DNA of 64,000 nucleotides from Pseudomonadota bacterium (GTDB lineage Bacteria; Pseudomonadota; Gammaproteobacteria; Burkholderiales; Rhodocyclaceae). The notes below the pieces were generated by a model that saw only the letters and a list, made by a program, of their open reading frames with translations, searched no databases and was not told where the DNA came from. Of this stretch, positions 56,906 to 64,000 are shown piece by piece. The stretch lies in assembly GCA_026399515.1 (NCBI GenBank), contig JAPLQT010000117.1, positions 62,001 through 126,000 on the forward strand, given 5' to 3'. The position numbers were made by a program, and so were the translations under genes. Every line of letters starts with the position of its first letter. Within the stretch, counting starts at the first letter, position 1.

Positions 56906-58078
56906 CTACTTGTTCAATTGCCGCATCGCCCTCTCCAGGCCTTCCAGGGTCAGCGGGAACATGCGCCCGCCGACGATATTGTGGATGATCTGGATCGAGT
57001 GCCGGTATTCCCATAGCCGTTCGGGCTCCGGATTGATCCACACCGCGCGGGGATATCTGTCGAGCAGGCGGGCAAGCCAGGTGGCGCCGGCTTCCTCGTT
57101 CATGTATTCGACGCTGCCGCCGGGCTGGAGTATTTCGTAGGGACTCATGGTGGCGTCGCCGACGATGATCAGCTTGTAGTCGTCGCCGTATTTATGCATC
57201 ACGTCGTGAAGCGGAAAGCGTTCCGCATGGCGTCGGCGGTTGTCACGCCAGACATAGTCATAGACGCAGTTGTGGAAATAGTAGTATTCGAGGTGCTTGA
57301 ATTCGGTCTTGGCGGCGGAGAACATTTCCTCGCACAGCTTGATGTGGTCGTCCATCGAACCGCCGATATCCAGGAACAACAGCACCTTGACCTTGTTGTG
57401 CCGCTCCGGCTGCATTTTCAGGTCCAGCCAGCCGGCGTTCTGAGCCGTGCCACGGATGGTGCCGTCGAGATCGAGTTCCTCCGCCGCGCCTTCGCGGGCG
57501 AAGCGGCGCAAGCGGCGCAAGGCGATCTTGATGTTGCGGGTGCCGAGCTCGACCGAGTCGTCGAGATTGCGATATTCGCGGTTCTCCCACACCTTGATGG
57601 CGGTGCGGTTGCCGGCCGATTCCCCGCCGATGCGGATGCCTTCCGGATGGTAACCGGCGTTGCCGTAGGGCGAACTGCCCCCCGTGCCTATCCATTTGCT
57701 GCCACCCTGGTGGCGCCCCTTCTGTTCTTCAAGCCGTTGCTTGAACTGTTCCATCAGCTTGTCCCATCCCAGCTTTTCCAACTTGGCTTTTTCTTCGGGC
57801 GTCAGATGCTTCTGCATCATCGCCCGCAGCCAATCCTCGGGGATCTCCGCTTCCAGGCCGGGCAGCGCCGTCACTCCCTTGAAGTAGGCACCGAAAGCCC
57901 GGTCGAACTTGTCGTAGTGGGACTCGTCCTTGACCAGGCAGGCGCGGGACAGCACATAGAAATTGTCCAGGCTGTATCCCGCCAGGCGTGCCTGCAAGGC
58001 TTCCAACAAAGTCAGGAACTCGCGCGTCGAAACGGGCAGCTTGGCTGCCTTGAGGTGGAGGAAGAAATCGATCAGCAT
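56906..58078 (-). CDS. VWA domain protein, CoxE-like
   Basis: This 390-residue protein has a C-terminal von Willebrand A domain beginning KVKVLLFLDIGGSMDDHI. The metal-site motif DxSxS is altered to DIGGS, as is usual in this family. GDATMSPYEILQPGGSVEYMNEE and the WINPEPERLWEYRHS segment are conserved. The N-terminal 130 residues are helical. Such proteins act with MoxR ATPases as metal-insertion or protein-activation chaperones. The MoxR gene lies two genes upstream, with a diguanylate cyclase between. Confidence 0.88.
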   Translation of the reverse strand: MLIDFFLHLKAAKLPVSTREFLTLLEALQARLAGYSLDNFYVLSRACLVKDESHYDKFDRAFGAYFKGVTALPGLEAEIPEDWLRAMMQKHLTPEEKAKLEKLGWDKLMEQFKQRLEEQKGRHQGGSKWIGTGGSSPYGNAGYHPEGIRIGGESAGNRTAIKVWENREYRNLDDSVELGTRNIKIALRRLRRFAREGAAEELDLDGTIRGTAQNAGWLDLKMQPERHNKVKVLLFLDIGGSMDDHIKLCEEMFSAAKTEFKHLEYYYFHNCVYDYVWRDNRRRHAERFPLHDVMHKYGDDYKLIIVGDATMSPYEILQPGGSVEYMNEEAGATWLARLLDRYPRAVWINPEPERLWEYRHSIQIIHNIVGGRMFPLTLEGLERAMRQLNK

Positions 58079-58099
58079 GGTCGTTCCGATGGAGAAAGG

Positions 58100-59248
58100 T
58101 CACTGCGGAGAGAACACCACGACGCGGTTGCGTCCGTCCGACTTGGCGAGATACAGGGCCAAGTCGGCGCTCTGGGTCAACTGGTCGGGTGTCGCGCCAT
58201 GCTGAGGGTAGGCGGCTATGCCGACCGACAGCGTCGTCTGAATGCGTTGTTCGCCCACCACCACGGTTCGCGCCTCGAAGTCCGCGCGCCATTGTTCGGC
58301 CCGCTCGCGAGCGACTTCCAGCGGCATCTTGGGCAGCAGCAATAGAAATTCTTCCCCGCCATAGCGGCACAGGACATCTTCCGCGCGGGCGCCCTCGTTC
58401 AACAATCCGCTAAAGAATTTGAGCACTTCGTCACCTGCCTGGTGGCCGTAGGTATCGTTGACTTTTTTGAAATGGTCCAGGTCGATCATCATCAGGCTGA
58501 GCGGATAAGACTCGCGCTTGGCGCGCGCCAGTTCCCGCTCGAGAGTTTCATCCAGATAGCGGCGATTATAGAGGCCGGTGAGGGAATCGCGCATCGCCTG
58601 GTCCTGGAGTTGCGCATGCAGTTGCCGGATTTCGACGATCTGCTCCTGTAGCTCGATGTTCTTTGCCACGAGGATATCCTGCGCGGCTTTTCTCTCCAGT
58701 TCTTCCCGCTGCAATATTGCGCGCGTATCGCGCAATTTCTTCCGTTGGACAAAGACGAAATTGCCGATTTGGGTTACATAGATCGACAAACCGACCAGGC
58801 ACCACGCGGTTACCGGCAGATCGGTCTGCGGTGAAAACTTGAATCCGGCGACGAGTATCCAGCTCACTGCGCCCGCCGAAAAATACAGCGTCGATCTCAC
58901 CGCGCCGCGCCAGCCACCGATGATGGCATTGTTGAGCGTCGCTCCGAGCAATAGCGTGTAAGTGATCGAAACAGGGAAGTCAAGCACGGCCGACCAGACA
59001 CCGAACAATACACAATCGAACAACAGGTTCGTCAGTTCGGCTTTCCGTGGGTCAATGGCACTCCGCGCACGCAGGAAAACCAGGTAGGGATAGGCGAAAA
59101 ATTGCAGCACCAGCAGCCCCCATGCGATTGCGCCATATCCCCTGCCCCACATGTGCATGCCGATGGCGATCATCAGCGCGGTCAAGGTAACCCAGCGCAC
59201 CTTGAAATGGGCTTCGACCAACCATTGTTGCCTTGACTGTTTCAGCAT
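58100..59248 (-). CDS. MASE2-GGDEF diguanylate cyclase
   Basis: This 382-residue membrane enzyme makes cyclic di-GMP. The N-terminal MASE2-like region (about residues 15-165) has several helices (WVTLTALMIAIGMHMWGRG, SITYTLLLGATLNNAIIGGWRG). A coiled linker follows (about 170-220). The catalytic domain has DSLTGLYNRRYLDE, DLDHFKKVNDTYGHQAGDEVL and the active site RYGGEEF. An inhibitory RxxD site (RAED) lies five residues before GGEEF, so product feedback is expected. Confidence 0.94.
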   Translation of the reverse strand: MLKQSRQQWLVEAHFKVRWVTLTALMIAIGMHMWGRGYGAIAWGLLVLQFFAYPYLVFLRARSAIDPRKAELTNLLFDCVLFGVWSAVLDFPVSITYTLLLGATLNNAIIGGWRGAVRSTLYFSAGAVSWILVAGFKFSPQTDLPVTAWCLVGLSIYVTQIGNFVFVQRKKLRDTRAILQREELERKAAQDILVAKNIELQEQIVEIRQLHAQLQDQAMRDSLTGLYNRRYLDETLERELARAKRESYPLSLMMIDLDHFKKVNDTYGHQAGDEVLKFFSGLLNEGARAEDVLCRYGGEEFLLLLPKMPLEVARERAEQWRADFEARTVVVGEQRIQTTLSVGIAAYPQHGATPDQLTQSADLALYLAKSDGRNRVVVFSPQ

Positions 59249-59305
59249 GTCTGGCAGGGAAGTGGCGATGTCGTGTCTCGCTCGTGCAACATCCGGCCTG
59301 CGGCA

Positions 59306-60157
59306 TCAGCGGTTATGTTTCGCCATGAATACCAGGCGCTCGAACAGGTGCACGTCCTGCTCGTTCTTGAGCAGCGCTCCATGTAATGGCGGAACTGCGA
59401 CCTTGTTGTCTTTGGAGCGCAAGGCCTCGGGCGGAATCTCCTCGGCAAGCAGTAGTTTGAGCCAGTCCAGCAGTTCCGAAGTCGAAGGTTTCTTCTTCAG
59501 TCCGGGTATCTCGCGCAGTTCGAAGAATACTTCCAGAGCCTCTTTCAACAACGACTTCTTCAGACCAGGGTAGTGGACGTCGACGATGTTCTGCATGGTC
59601 TCCTTGTCGGGAAACTTGATGTAATGGAAGAAGCAGCGGCGCAGGAAAGCGTCCGGAAGCTCCTTCTCGTTGTTGGAGGTGATGAAGACGATGGGGCGAT
59701 GTTTCGCCTTGACCAGTTGCTGGGTTTCGTACACGTAGAACTCCATGCGATCCAGTTCGCGCAACAGATCGTTGGGAAACTCGATATCGGCCTTGTCGAT
59801 CTCGTCGATCAGGATCACCGTCGGCCGGTCGGCTTCGAGCGCCTGCCACAGCACGCCCTTGACGATGTAGTTGGCGATATCGCGAACCCGCTCGCCGTCC
59901 GCGCCACCGAGTTGCGAATCGCGGAGGCGCGAAACGGCGTCGTATTCATAAAGACCCTGCTGGGCCTTGGTGGTGGACTTGATGTGCCACTGCAACAACG
60001 GTGCGCCGAGCGCGTTGGCGACTTCCTCGGCCAGCATGGTCTTGCCGGTGCCCGGCTCCCCTTTGATCAGCAGAGGCCGTTGCAGGGTGATGGCGGCATT
60101 GACCGCCAACATCAGGTCGGGGGTGGCGACATAGGTGGAGCTGCCTTGGAAACGCAT
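59306..60157 (-). CDS. MoxR family AAA ATPase
   Basis: This 283-residue ATPase has Walker A GEPGTGKT (about residue 36), Walker B VILIDEIDKAD and sensor region PIVFITSNNEKELPDAFLRRC. It belongs to the MoxR group that works with VWA proteins in complex maturation or stress. It is 57 bp upstream of the diguanylate cyclase gene and on the same strand as the VWA gene. DUF1841 lies before it. Confidence 0.93.
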   Translation of the reverse strand: MRFQGSSTYVATPDLMLAVNAAITLQRPLLIKGEPGTGKTMLAEEVANALGAPLLQWHIKSTTKAQQGLYEYDAVSRLRDSQLGGADGERVRDIANYIVKGVLWQALEADRPTVILIDEIDKADIEFPNDLLRELDRMEFYVYETQQLVKAKHRPIVFITSNNEKELPDAFLRRCFFHYIKFPDKETMQNIVDVHYPGLKKSLLKEALEVFFELREIPGLKKKPSTSELLDWLKLLLAEEIPPEALRSKDNKVAVPPLHGALLKNEQDVHLFERLVFMAKHNR

Positions 60158-60207
60158 GAGACGATCCTCGAAAGGTTAATAGGGCAATTGTATCGGGTTG
60201 GGCGCTC

Positions 60208-60639
60208 TTAGCTCTTAATCCGACGGCGCAGGCAATCGAGATAAGCGACGCCGTCGGGCGGTGCCTGGTCGCGCTGGGCGCGCCAGACGGTCTCGCCGAG
60301 GCATTCGAGAACTTCATGGAGCGCCGGGTGGCGGTCGCCATGGCGCGCCAGCAAAGCCTCGAAGATGGCGCGCAATCCGGGTGGCTGGTCGATGGAAAGT
60401 TGTTCTTCGACGGCCAAATGCAGCGACAGATGCAGGAAAGGATTGGCCTCTCCTCCCTCCGGAATCCAGTCGCGCGCCAATGCTTCTTCGCCGCCGCCGA
60501 GCACGGCATGATATTCAGGGTGGATGCGGACGAGGTCGGCCGCCAGGTGTTCCAGCGGAGTGATCGGCAAGCCTTGTTGCTGTTTGCGCCAGGCCTCGAT
60601 GAAGAAGCGCCTGGACTGGTCGCGGGTTGGATTAAACAT
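60208..60639 (-). CDS. DUF1841 family protein
   Basis: This 143-residue protein is common in betaproteobacteria. It begins MFNPTRDQSRRFFIEAWRKQQQGLPITPLE and contains HPEYHAVLGG, NPFLHLSLHLAVEEQLSIDQPPG and the C-terminal YLDCLRRRI. The His-rich LHLSLHLAVEEQ helix could bind metal. It overlaps nth by 8 bp. The molecular role is unknown. Confidence 0.88.
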   Translation of the reverse strand: MFNPTRDQSRRFFIEAWRKQQQGLPITPLEHLAADLVRIHPEYHAVLGGGEEALARDWIPEGGEANPFLHLSLHLAVEEQLSIDQPPGLRAIFEALLARHGDRHPALHEVLECLGETVWRAQRDQAPPDGVAYLDCLRRRIKS

Positions 60640-61267
60640 CGGTTCTTTCGGGAAATTCGCACACGCCTCGAATGATACAGCGCTGGCAGTCGGGCTTGCG
60701 CGCCTTGCATACATAGCGTCCATGCAGGATCAGCCAATGGTGGGCATGCTGGCGGTATTCGGCGGGAACGGCTTTTTGCAGTTTATCTTCGACCGTCCGG
60801 ACATCCTTGCCCGGCGCCAGCCCGGTGCGATTGGCGAGGCGGAAGATGTGCGTGTCCACGGCGATGACGGGTTCGTGGAAAATGGTGTTGAGGATGACAT
60901 TCGCCGTTTTCCGCCCGACCCCGGGCAGGGCCTCGAGCGCGTCGCGGTCATGCGGGACCTCGCCGTCATGGCGTTGCATCAGCAGATTCGCCATCGCCAC
61001 GACATGCCTGGCCTTGGTCGGATAGAGGCCGATGCTCTTGATGTAGCCGGACAGCTCTCGCTCGCCGAGGGCGGCAATCAGCGCGGGGGTCGGCGCGACG
61101 CGAAACAACTCGCGCGTTGCCAGATTGACGCCTTTGTCGGTCGCTTGCGCCGAAAGGATCACCGCCACCAGCAATTGGAAGGGCGTCGCGTATTCAAGCT
61201 CGGTGGTCGGATGCGGATCGGCCGCGGCAAGACGCTCGAACAGGGCGCGGACTTTTTTCGGGTTCAT
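60632..61267 (-). CDS. nth: endonuclease III
   Basis: This 211-residue DNA glycosylase/AP lyase repairs oxidised pyrimidines. The helix-hairpin-helix ALPGVGRKTANVIL carries the catalytic Lys, VDTHIFRLANR the catalytic Asp, and the C-terminal CKARKPDCQRCIIRGVC the [4Fe-4S] cluster with Cys spacing 6-2-5. It follows the RsxB-like gene by 4 bp and overlaps DUF1841. Confidence 0.96.
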   Translation of the reverse strand: MNPKKVRALFERLAAADPHPTTELEYATPFQLLVAVILSAQATDKGVNLATRELFRVAPTPALIAALGERELSGYIKSIGLYPTKARHVVAMANLLMQRHDGEVPHDRDALEALPGVGRKTANVILNTIFHEPVIAVDTHIFRLANRTGLAPGKDVRTVEDKLQKAVPAEYRQHAHHWLILHGRYVCKARKPDCQRCIIRGVCEFPERTDV

Positions 61268-61271
61268 GGAA

Positions 61272-61730
61272 TCACCTGGCGTTGAGCTGCCGCGCGCGGG
61301 CGATGGCGGCGGCGATCAGTGCCTGCCGGGTGTCCGCCGCGGCGTTCGATAGTCGGGCCGCCGCCTTGGCGGCCAAACGTTCGGCCTTCTCGCGCTGATC
61401 GCGCGCGCCGCGCAACAGATGAAACTCGTGGCGCTGACGCGCTCTTTCAGCGGCGGCTTGAGGGTCTTCGATACGATCAAGCAACGGCAACATGTCGATG
61501 CAATCCACCGGACAGGGAGGGAGACACAATTCGCAACCGGTACACCATGCAGTGACGATGGTGTGCATCTGCTTCGCGGCACCGATGATCGCATCGACCG
61601 GGCAGGCCTGGATGCACAAGGTGCAACCGATGCAGGCGATTTCATCGATGAAGGCGGTGGCCGGTGGTTTCTTGATGCCGTGGATGGCCTCGATGCAGAC
61701 GGCCAGCGGATCATTCGCAGTATCGGACAT
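61272..61730 (-). CDS. rsxB: RsxB/RnfB-like short ferredoxin
   Basis: This 152-residue protein has two [4Fe-4S] motifs, [16 protein letters not shown] and [18 protein letters not shown], as in RnfB/RsxB. It lacks the membrane anchor and the first four-Cys domain of full-length RnfB. The C-terminal third is an Ala/Arg-rich helix. No other rnf genes are adjacent; a link with nth is common in betaproteobacteria. It may donate electrons to an iron-sulfur enzyme. Confidence 0.85.
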   Translation of the reverse strand: MSDTANDPLAVCIEAIHGIKKPPATAFIDEIACIGCTLCIQACPVDAIIGAAKQMHTIVTAWCTGCELCLPPCPVDCIDMLPLLDRIEDPQAAAERARQRHEFHLLRGARDQREKAERLAAKAAARLSNAAADTRQALIAAAIARARQLNAR

Positions 61731-61750
61731 GGGTTGCCGGGCAAAGTCGA

Positions 61751-62770
61751 TTACGCCGCTTTGTCACGCGTCGCCATGATGCATTCGCGCACCAGTTCCG
61801 GACCGCGATAGATCAAGCCGCTGTAGAGCTGCACCAGTTGCGCCCCGGCGGCGAGCTTGGCTTGCGCTTTGGCACCGTCGACGATGCCGCCGACGGCGAT
61901 AATCGGCAGCTCGTTGGCCAACGCTCTGGCCAGCGCGGCGACAACCGCCGTGGATTGTTCGAACAGCGGCGCCCCGGAAAGCCCGCCTGTTTCCTGGGCG
62001 TGCGGGCTTCCGGCGACCGCGGCGCGATCCAGGGTGGTATTGGTGGCGATCACCGCGTCGATGCGATGGCGGCGCAGCGCGGCTGCGATGCCGGCGATCT
62101 GGTCGGCGTCCAGATCGGGCGCGATCTTCAAGGCCAGCGGCACATAACGTCCGTGCTTCTCGGCAAGTTCGCCCTGGCGCGACTTCAAGGCGCCGAGCAG
62201 TGCATCGAGTTCGGCATCGCCCTGCAATTGGCGCAGGTTGCGGGTATTGGGCGAGGAGATATTGACCGTGACATAGCTGGCCAGCGGATACACCTGGTCG
62301 AGACAGGCGAGGTAGTCCTCGGCCGCGCGCTCGATCGGCGTATCGGCGTTCTTGCCGATATTGATGCCGAGCATGCCCCGGTATTTCGCCGCGCGCACAT
62401 TCGCCAGCAAGGTGGCGACGCCGTGGTTGTTGAAGCCCATACGGTTGATCAGCGCCTCCCGCTCCGGCAGCCGGAACAGTCGCGGCTTGGGGTTGCCCGG
62501 TTGCGGGCGCGGCGTGACCGTGCCGATTTCCAGGAAACCGAAGCCTAGTTTGGCGAGGCCGTCGATGGCCTCGCCGTTCTTGTCCAGCCCAGCGGCCAGT
62601 CCGACCCGGTTGGGAAAGTCCAGGCCCATCACCCGCACCGGCTTCTGCATCGTGTTCGGCGTTCGCGGCAGCAGGCAAGCGAAACGCTGTAGGCCGGCGA
62701 TGGTCAGATCGTGGGCGGTTTCAGCATCCAGGCCGAACAGCAGGGGGCGGATCAGCGAATAAGGCAGCAT
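61751..62770 (-). CDS. pyrD: dihydroorotate dehydrogenase (quinone), class 2
   Basis: This 339-residue membrane-associated flavoenzyme oxidises dihydroorotate in pyrimidine synthesis and passes electrons to quinone. It contains the N-terminal amphipathic helix [39 protein letters not shown], the catalytic Ser region [15 protein letters not shown], and the FMN phosphate loop [35 protein letters not shown]. Length fits class 2. Confidence 0.96.
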   Translation of the reverse strand: MLPYSLIRPLLFGLDAETAHDLTIAGLQRFACLLPRTPNTMQKPVRVMGLDFPNRVGLAAGLDKNGEAIDGLAKLGFGFLEIGTVTPRPQPGNPKPRLFRLPEREALINRMGFNNHGVATLLANVRAAKYRGMLGINIGKNADTPIERAAEDYLACLDQVYPLASYVTVNISSPNTRNLRQLQGDAELDALLGALKSRQGELAEKHGRYVPLALKIAPDLDADQIAGIAAALRRHRIDAVIATNTTLDRAAVAGSPHAQETGGLSGAPLFEQSTAVVAALARALANELPIIAVGGIVDGAKAQAKLAAGAQLVQLYSGLIYRGPELVRECIMATRDKAA

Positions 62771-62929
62771 GCCGCAATTCTATCAGCCTGTCGCATTTTC
62801 CCCGGGGCGAACGGGCAAGCGACAGGGCGAGTTGCGAAGTTGCGGCGTCATTACCTGCATGGGTCTGTGCCGATGCCGATAAACTCGCTAAAATCGCCGC
62901 TTACCCGTATCCCATCGAGGAAGCAGAAC

Positions 62930-63388
62930 ATGTCGAACGTGCTCCGATTCAACACATCCCGTGCGCGCCGGTTCGCCGTGGCAAGCCTGACCACGCTGAC
63001 CGCCGCAACGGCTCTGGCCATGGGCAGCCGCCCCAAGGCCGATGATGAAGCCACCGCCGCTCGGATCCAGCCGGTCGCGCGCGTCGAAATGGCTGGCAGC
63101 GCGGGCGCAGCAAAAGGCTCCAGAAGCGGCGAGGAGATCGTCAATGGCACCTGTGGCGCCTGCCATGTCGCCGGTGTCGCCGGCGCGCCCAAGATCGGCG
63201 ACAAGGCTGCCTGGGGGCCGCGCCTGGCGCAGGGTCTCGACGGCCTGGTGAAATCCGCGACGGCCGGCAAGAATGCCATGCCGCCGAAAGGCGGGGCCGA
63301 TGTCACCCCGGTCGAACTGGCCCGCGCGATCGCGTTCATGACAAATAAATCGGGCGCCAGCTTCAAGGAACCCGCGGAGAAAAAATAA
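62930..63388 (+). CDS. cytochrome c5-like periplasmic protein
   Basis: This 152-residue protein has an N-terminal signal-like segment (FAVASLTTLTAATALAMG) and one haem motif CGACH near residue 81. The Met ligand is in NAMPPKGG. GEEIVNGTCGACHVAG and AKIGDKAAWGPR-type spacing match cytochrome c5. The ATG at 62930 follows GAGGAAGCAGAAC. It probably shuttles electrons in the periplasm. It is divergent from pyrD over 159 bp with no clear operator. Confidence 0.9.
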   Translation: MSNVLRFNTSRARRFAVASLTTLTAATALAMGSRPKADDEATAARIQPVARVEMAGSAGAAKGSRSGEEIVNGTCGACHVAGVAGAPKIGDKAAWGPRLAQGLDGLVKSATAGKNAMPPKGGADVTPVELARAIAFMTNKSGASFKEPAEKK

Positions 63389-63493
63389 ATGCGCTGTCCT
63401 CGTGGCCTTGACTAACTATCCAAAGTGGCGTACGAAACATCATTCACGACGATGCCGTGTGAAATTCCGGCCAATCAAGCGGAGCGTTTCCTC

Positions 63494-64000
63494 ATGAGCC
63501 ACACCCAGAAACTGATTGCTGATCTGTTGGTCCTTGCCACGATAAGCCTGATGTCGTCTCTCGGTTTTGCGGCGGCGGCCAGCGTCTGCTCGATGACCGT
63601 CAACCCGGCGATCTCGGCGGGCTACGCCCACACCCTGGCGATTAAGTCCGATGGCAGCCTGGGCGCATGGGGCAAGAACAATGCGGGTCAACTGGGTGAC
63701 GGCACGAGCGCCGATAGCCATGTGCCGAAGCAAATCGGCACCGGCTACACCGCGATCGCGGGAGGGAAAGCGCCGGAAACTGGCTTTACCGTGGCGATCA
63801 AGTCCGACGGCAGCCTCTGGGCGTGGGGCGACAACACCTATGGGCAACTGGGCACCGGCACCAACACCGCGACCCTGACTCCCGTGCAGGTCGGCGCCGC
63901 GACCGGTTATGCCTCGGTCACGGCCGGGTACTTCCACAGCGTTGCCCTCAAGTCGGACGGTACTCTATGGGCATGGGGCAGGAACGATCACGGGCAACTG
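63494..64000 (+). CDS. RCC1-repeat exported protein, cut by the window end
   Basis: The first 169 residues are visible. The signal peptide is LIADLLVLATISLMSSLGFAAAA. RCC1-type repeats of about 50 residues follow: GYAHTLAIKSDGSLGAWGKN, TGFTVAIKSDGSLWAWGDN, GYFHSVALKSDGTLWAWGRN, each followed by a GQLG motif. GGAGCG precedes the ATG. Such repeats form a beta-propeller; seven would complete one. The remainder and the function lie outside the window. Confidence 0.85.
   Translation, partial: MSHTQKLIADLLVLATISLMSSLGFAAAASVCSMTVNPAISAGYAHTLAIKSDGSLGAWGKNNAGQLGDGTSADSHVPKQIGTGYTAIAGGKAPETGFTVAIKSDGSLWAWGDNTYGQLGTGTNTATLTPVQVGAATGYASVTAGYFHSVALKSDGTLWAWGRNDHGQL

Noticed and set aside
63440-63937. 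Minus-strand frame of 165 residues at the window end
   Set aside because: It is opposite the RCC1-repeat gene, which has a signal peptide, a ribosome-binding site and clear repeats.

Overview
The window looks like a chromosomal segment of a diazotrophic betaproteobacterium, most like the Rhodocyclales/Azoarcus-Dechloromonas type. The signs are high G+C, a Mo-nitrogenase operon with nif-specific sigma-54 promoters, a DraT/DraG nitrogenase switch, and a betaproteobacterial S10-spc-alpha ribosomal protein cluster with infA between secY and rpmJ. This placement is inference from gene content and protein style; no database was searched.

Region 1 (1-14 kb) is the nitrogen fixation locus. On the plus strand nifH, nifD, nifK, nifE, nifN, nifX, a NifX-associated gene, a small CCE_0567-type gene and a nif-specific ferredoxin encode the enzyme and much of the cofactor assembly scaffold. 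On the minus strand, diverging from nifH, lies a set running from a degenerate receiver-domain protein through an unknown 194-residue protein, draT, draG, an ArsC-like NifO, a Cys-rich ORF and nifZ to two small nif-linked ORFs. The divergent intergenic region holds two TGT-N10-ACA activator sites 30 bp apart, placed almost symmetrically between a sigma-54 promoter facing nifH and another facing the receiver gene.

Region 2 (14-32 kb) is transport and stress functions: a MacAB-type export operon whose first permease is frameshifted, a TetR/GST divergent pair, a MATE exporter, an alkyl-sulfatase-like metallo-hydrolase facing an HxlR regulator across a clear palindrome, a serralysin-like secreted protease, an Atm1-type ABC exporter and a complete glutamate/aspartate ABC importer.

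Region 3 (31.6-34.7 kb) is accessory DNA: divergent higBA and mazEF toxin-antitoxin pairs and an intact IS3-family element that has cut a small gene. Region 4 (34.7-49.6 kb) has dsbB and then the whole S10, spc and alpha ribosomal operons on the minus strand, each with a recognisable promoter. At the rpsH-rplF junction the S8 stop codon, the spacer and the start of L6 are missing. Region 5 (49.6-52.5 kb) is a small island: an unknown three-gene cassette led by a double ribbon-helix-helix protein, enclosed by inverted copies of a 66-bp repeat (a third copy lies beside the IS element), then hicAB.

Region 6 (52.5-64 kb) is ordinary chromosome: an RND efflux pump with its adaptor, a VWA protein, a MASE2-GGDEF diguanylate cyclase and a MoxR ATPase in one run, then DUF1841, nth, a short RsxB-like ferredoxin, pyrD, a cytochrome c5-like protein and the start of an RCC1-repeat protein that runs off the window.
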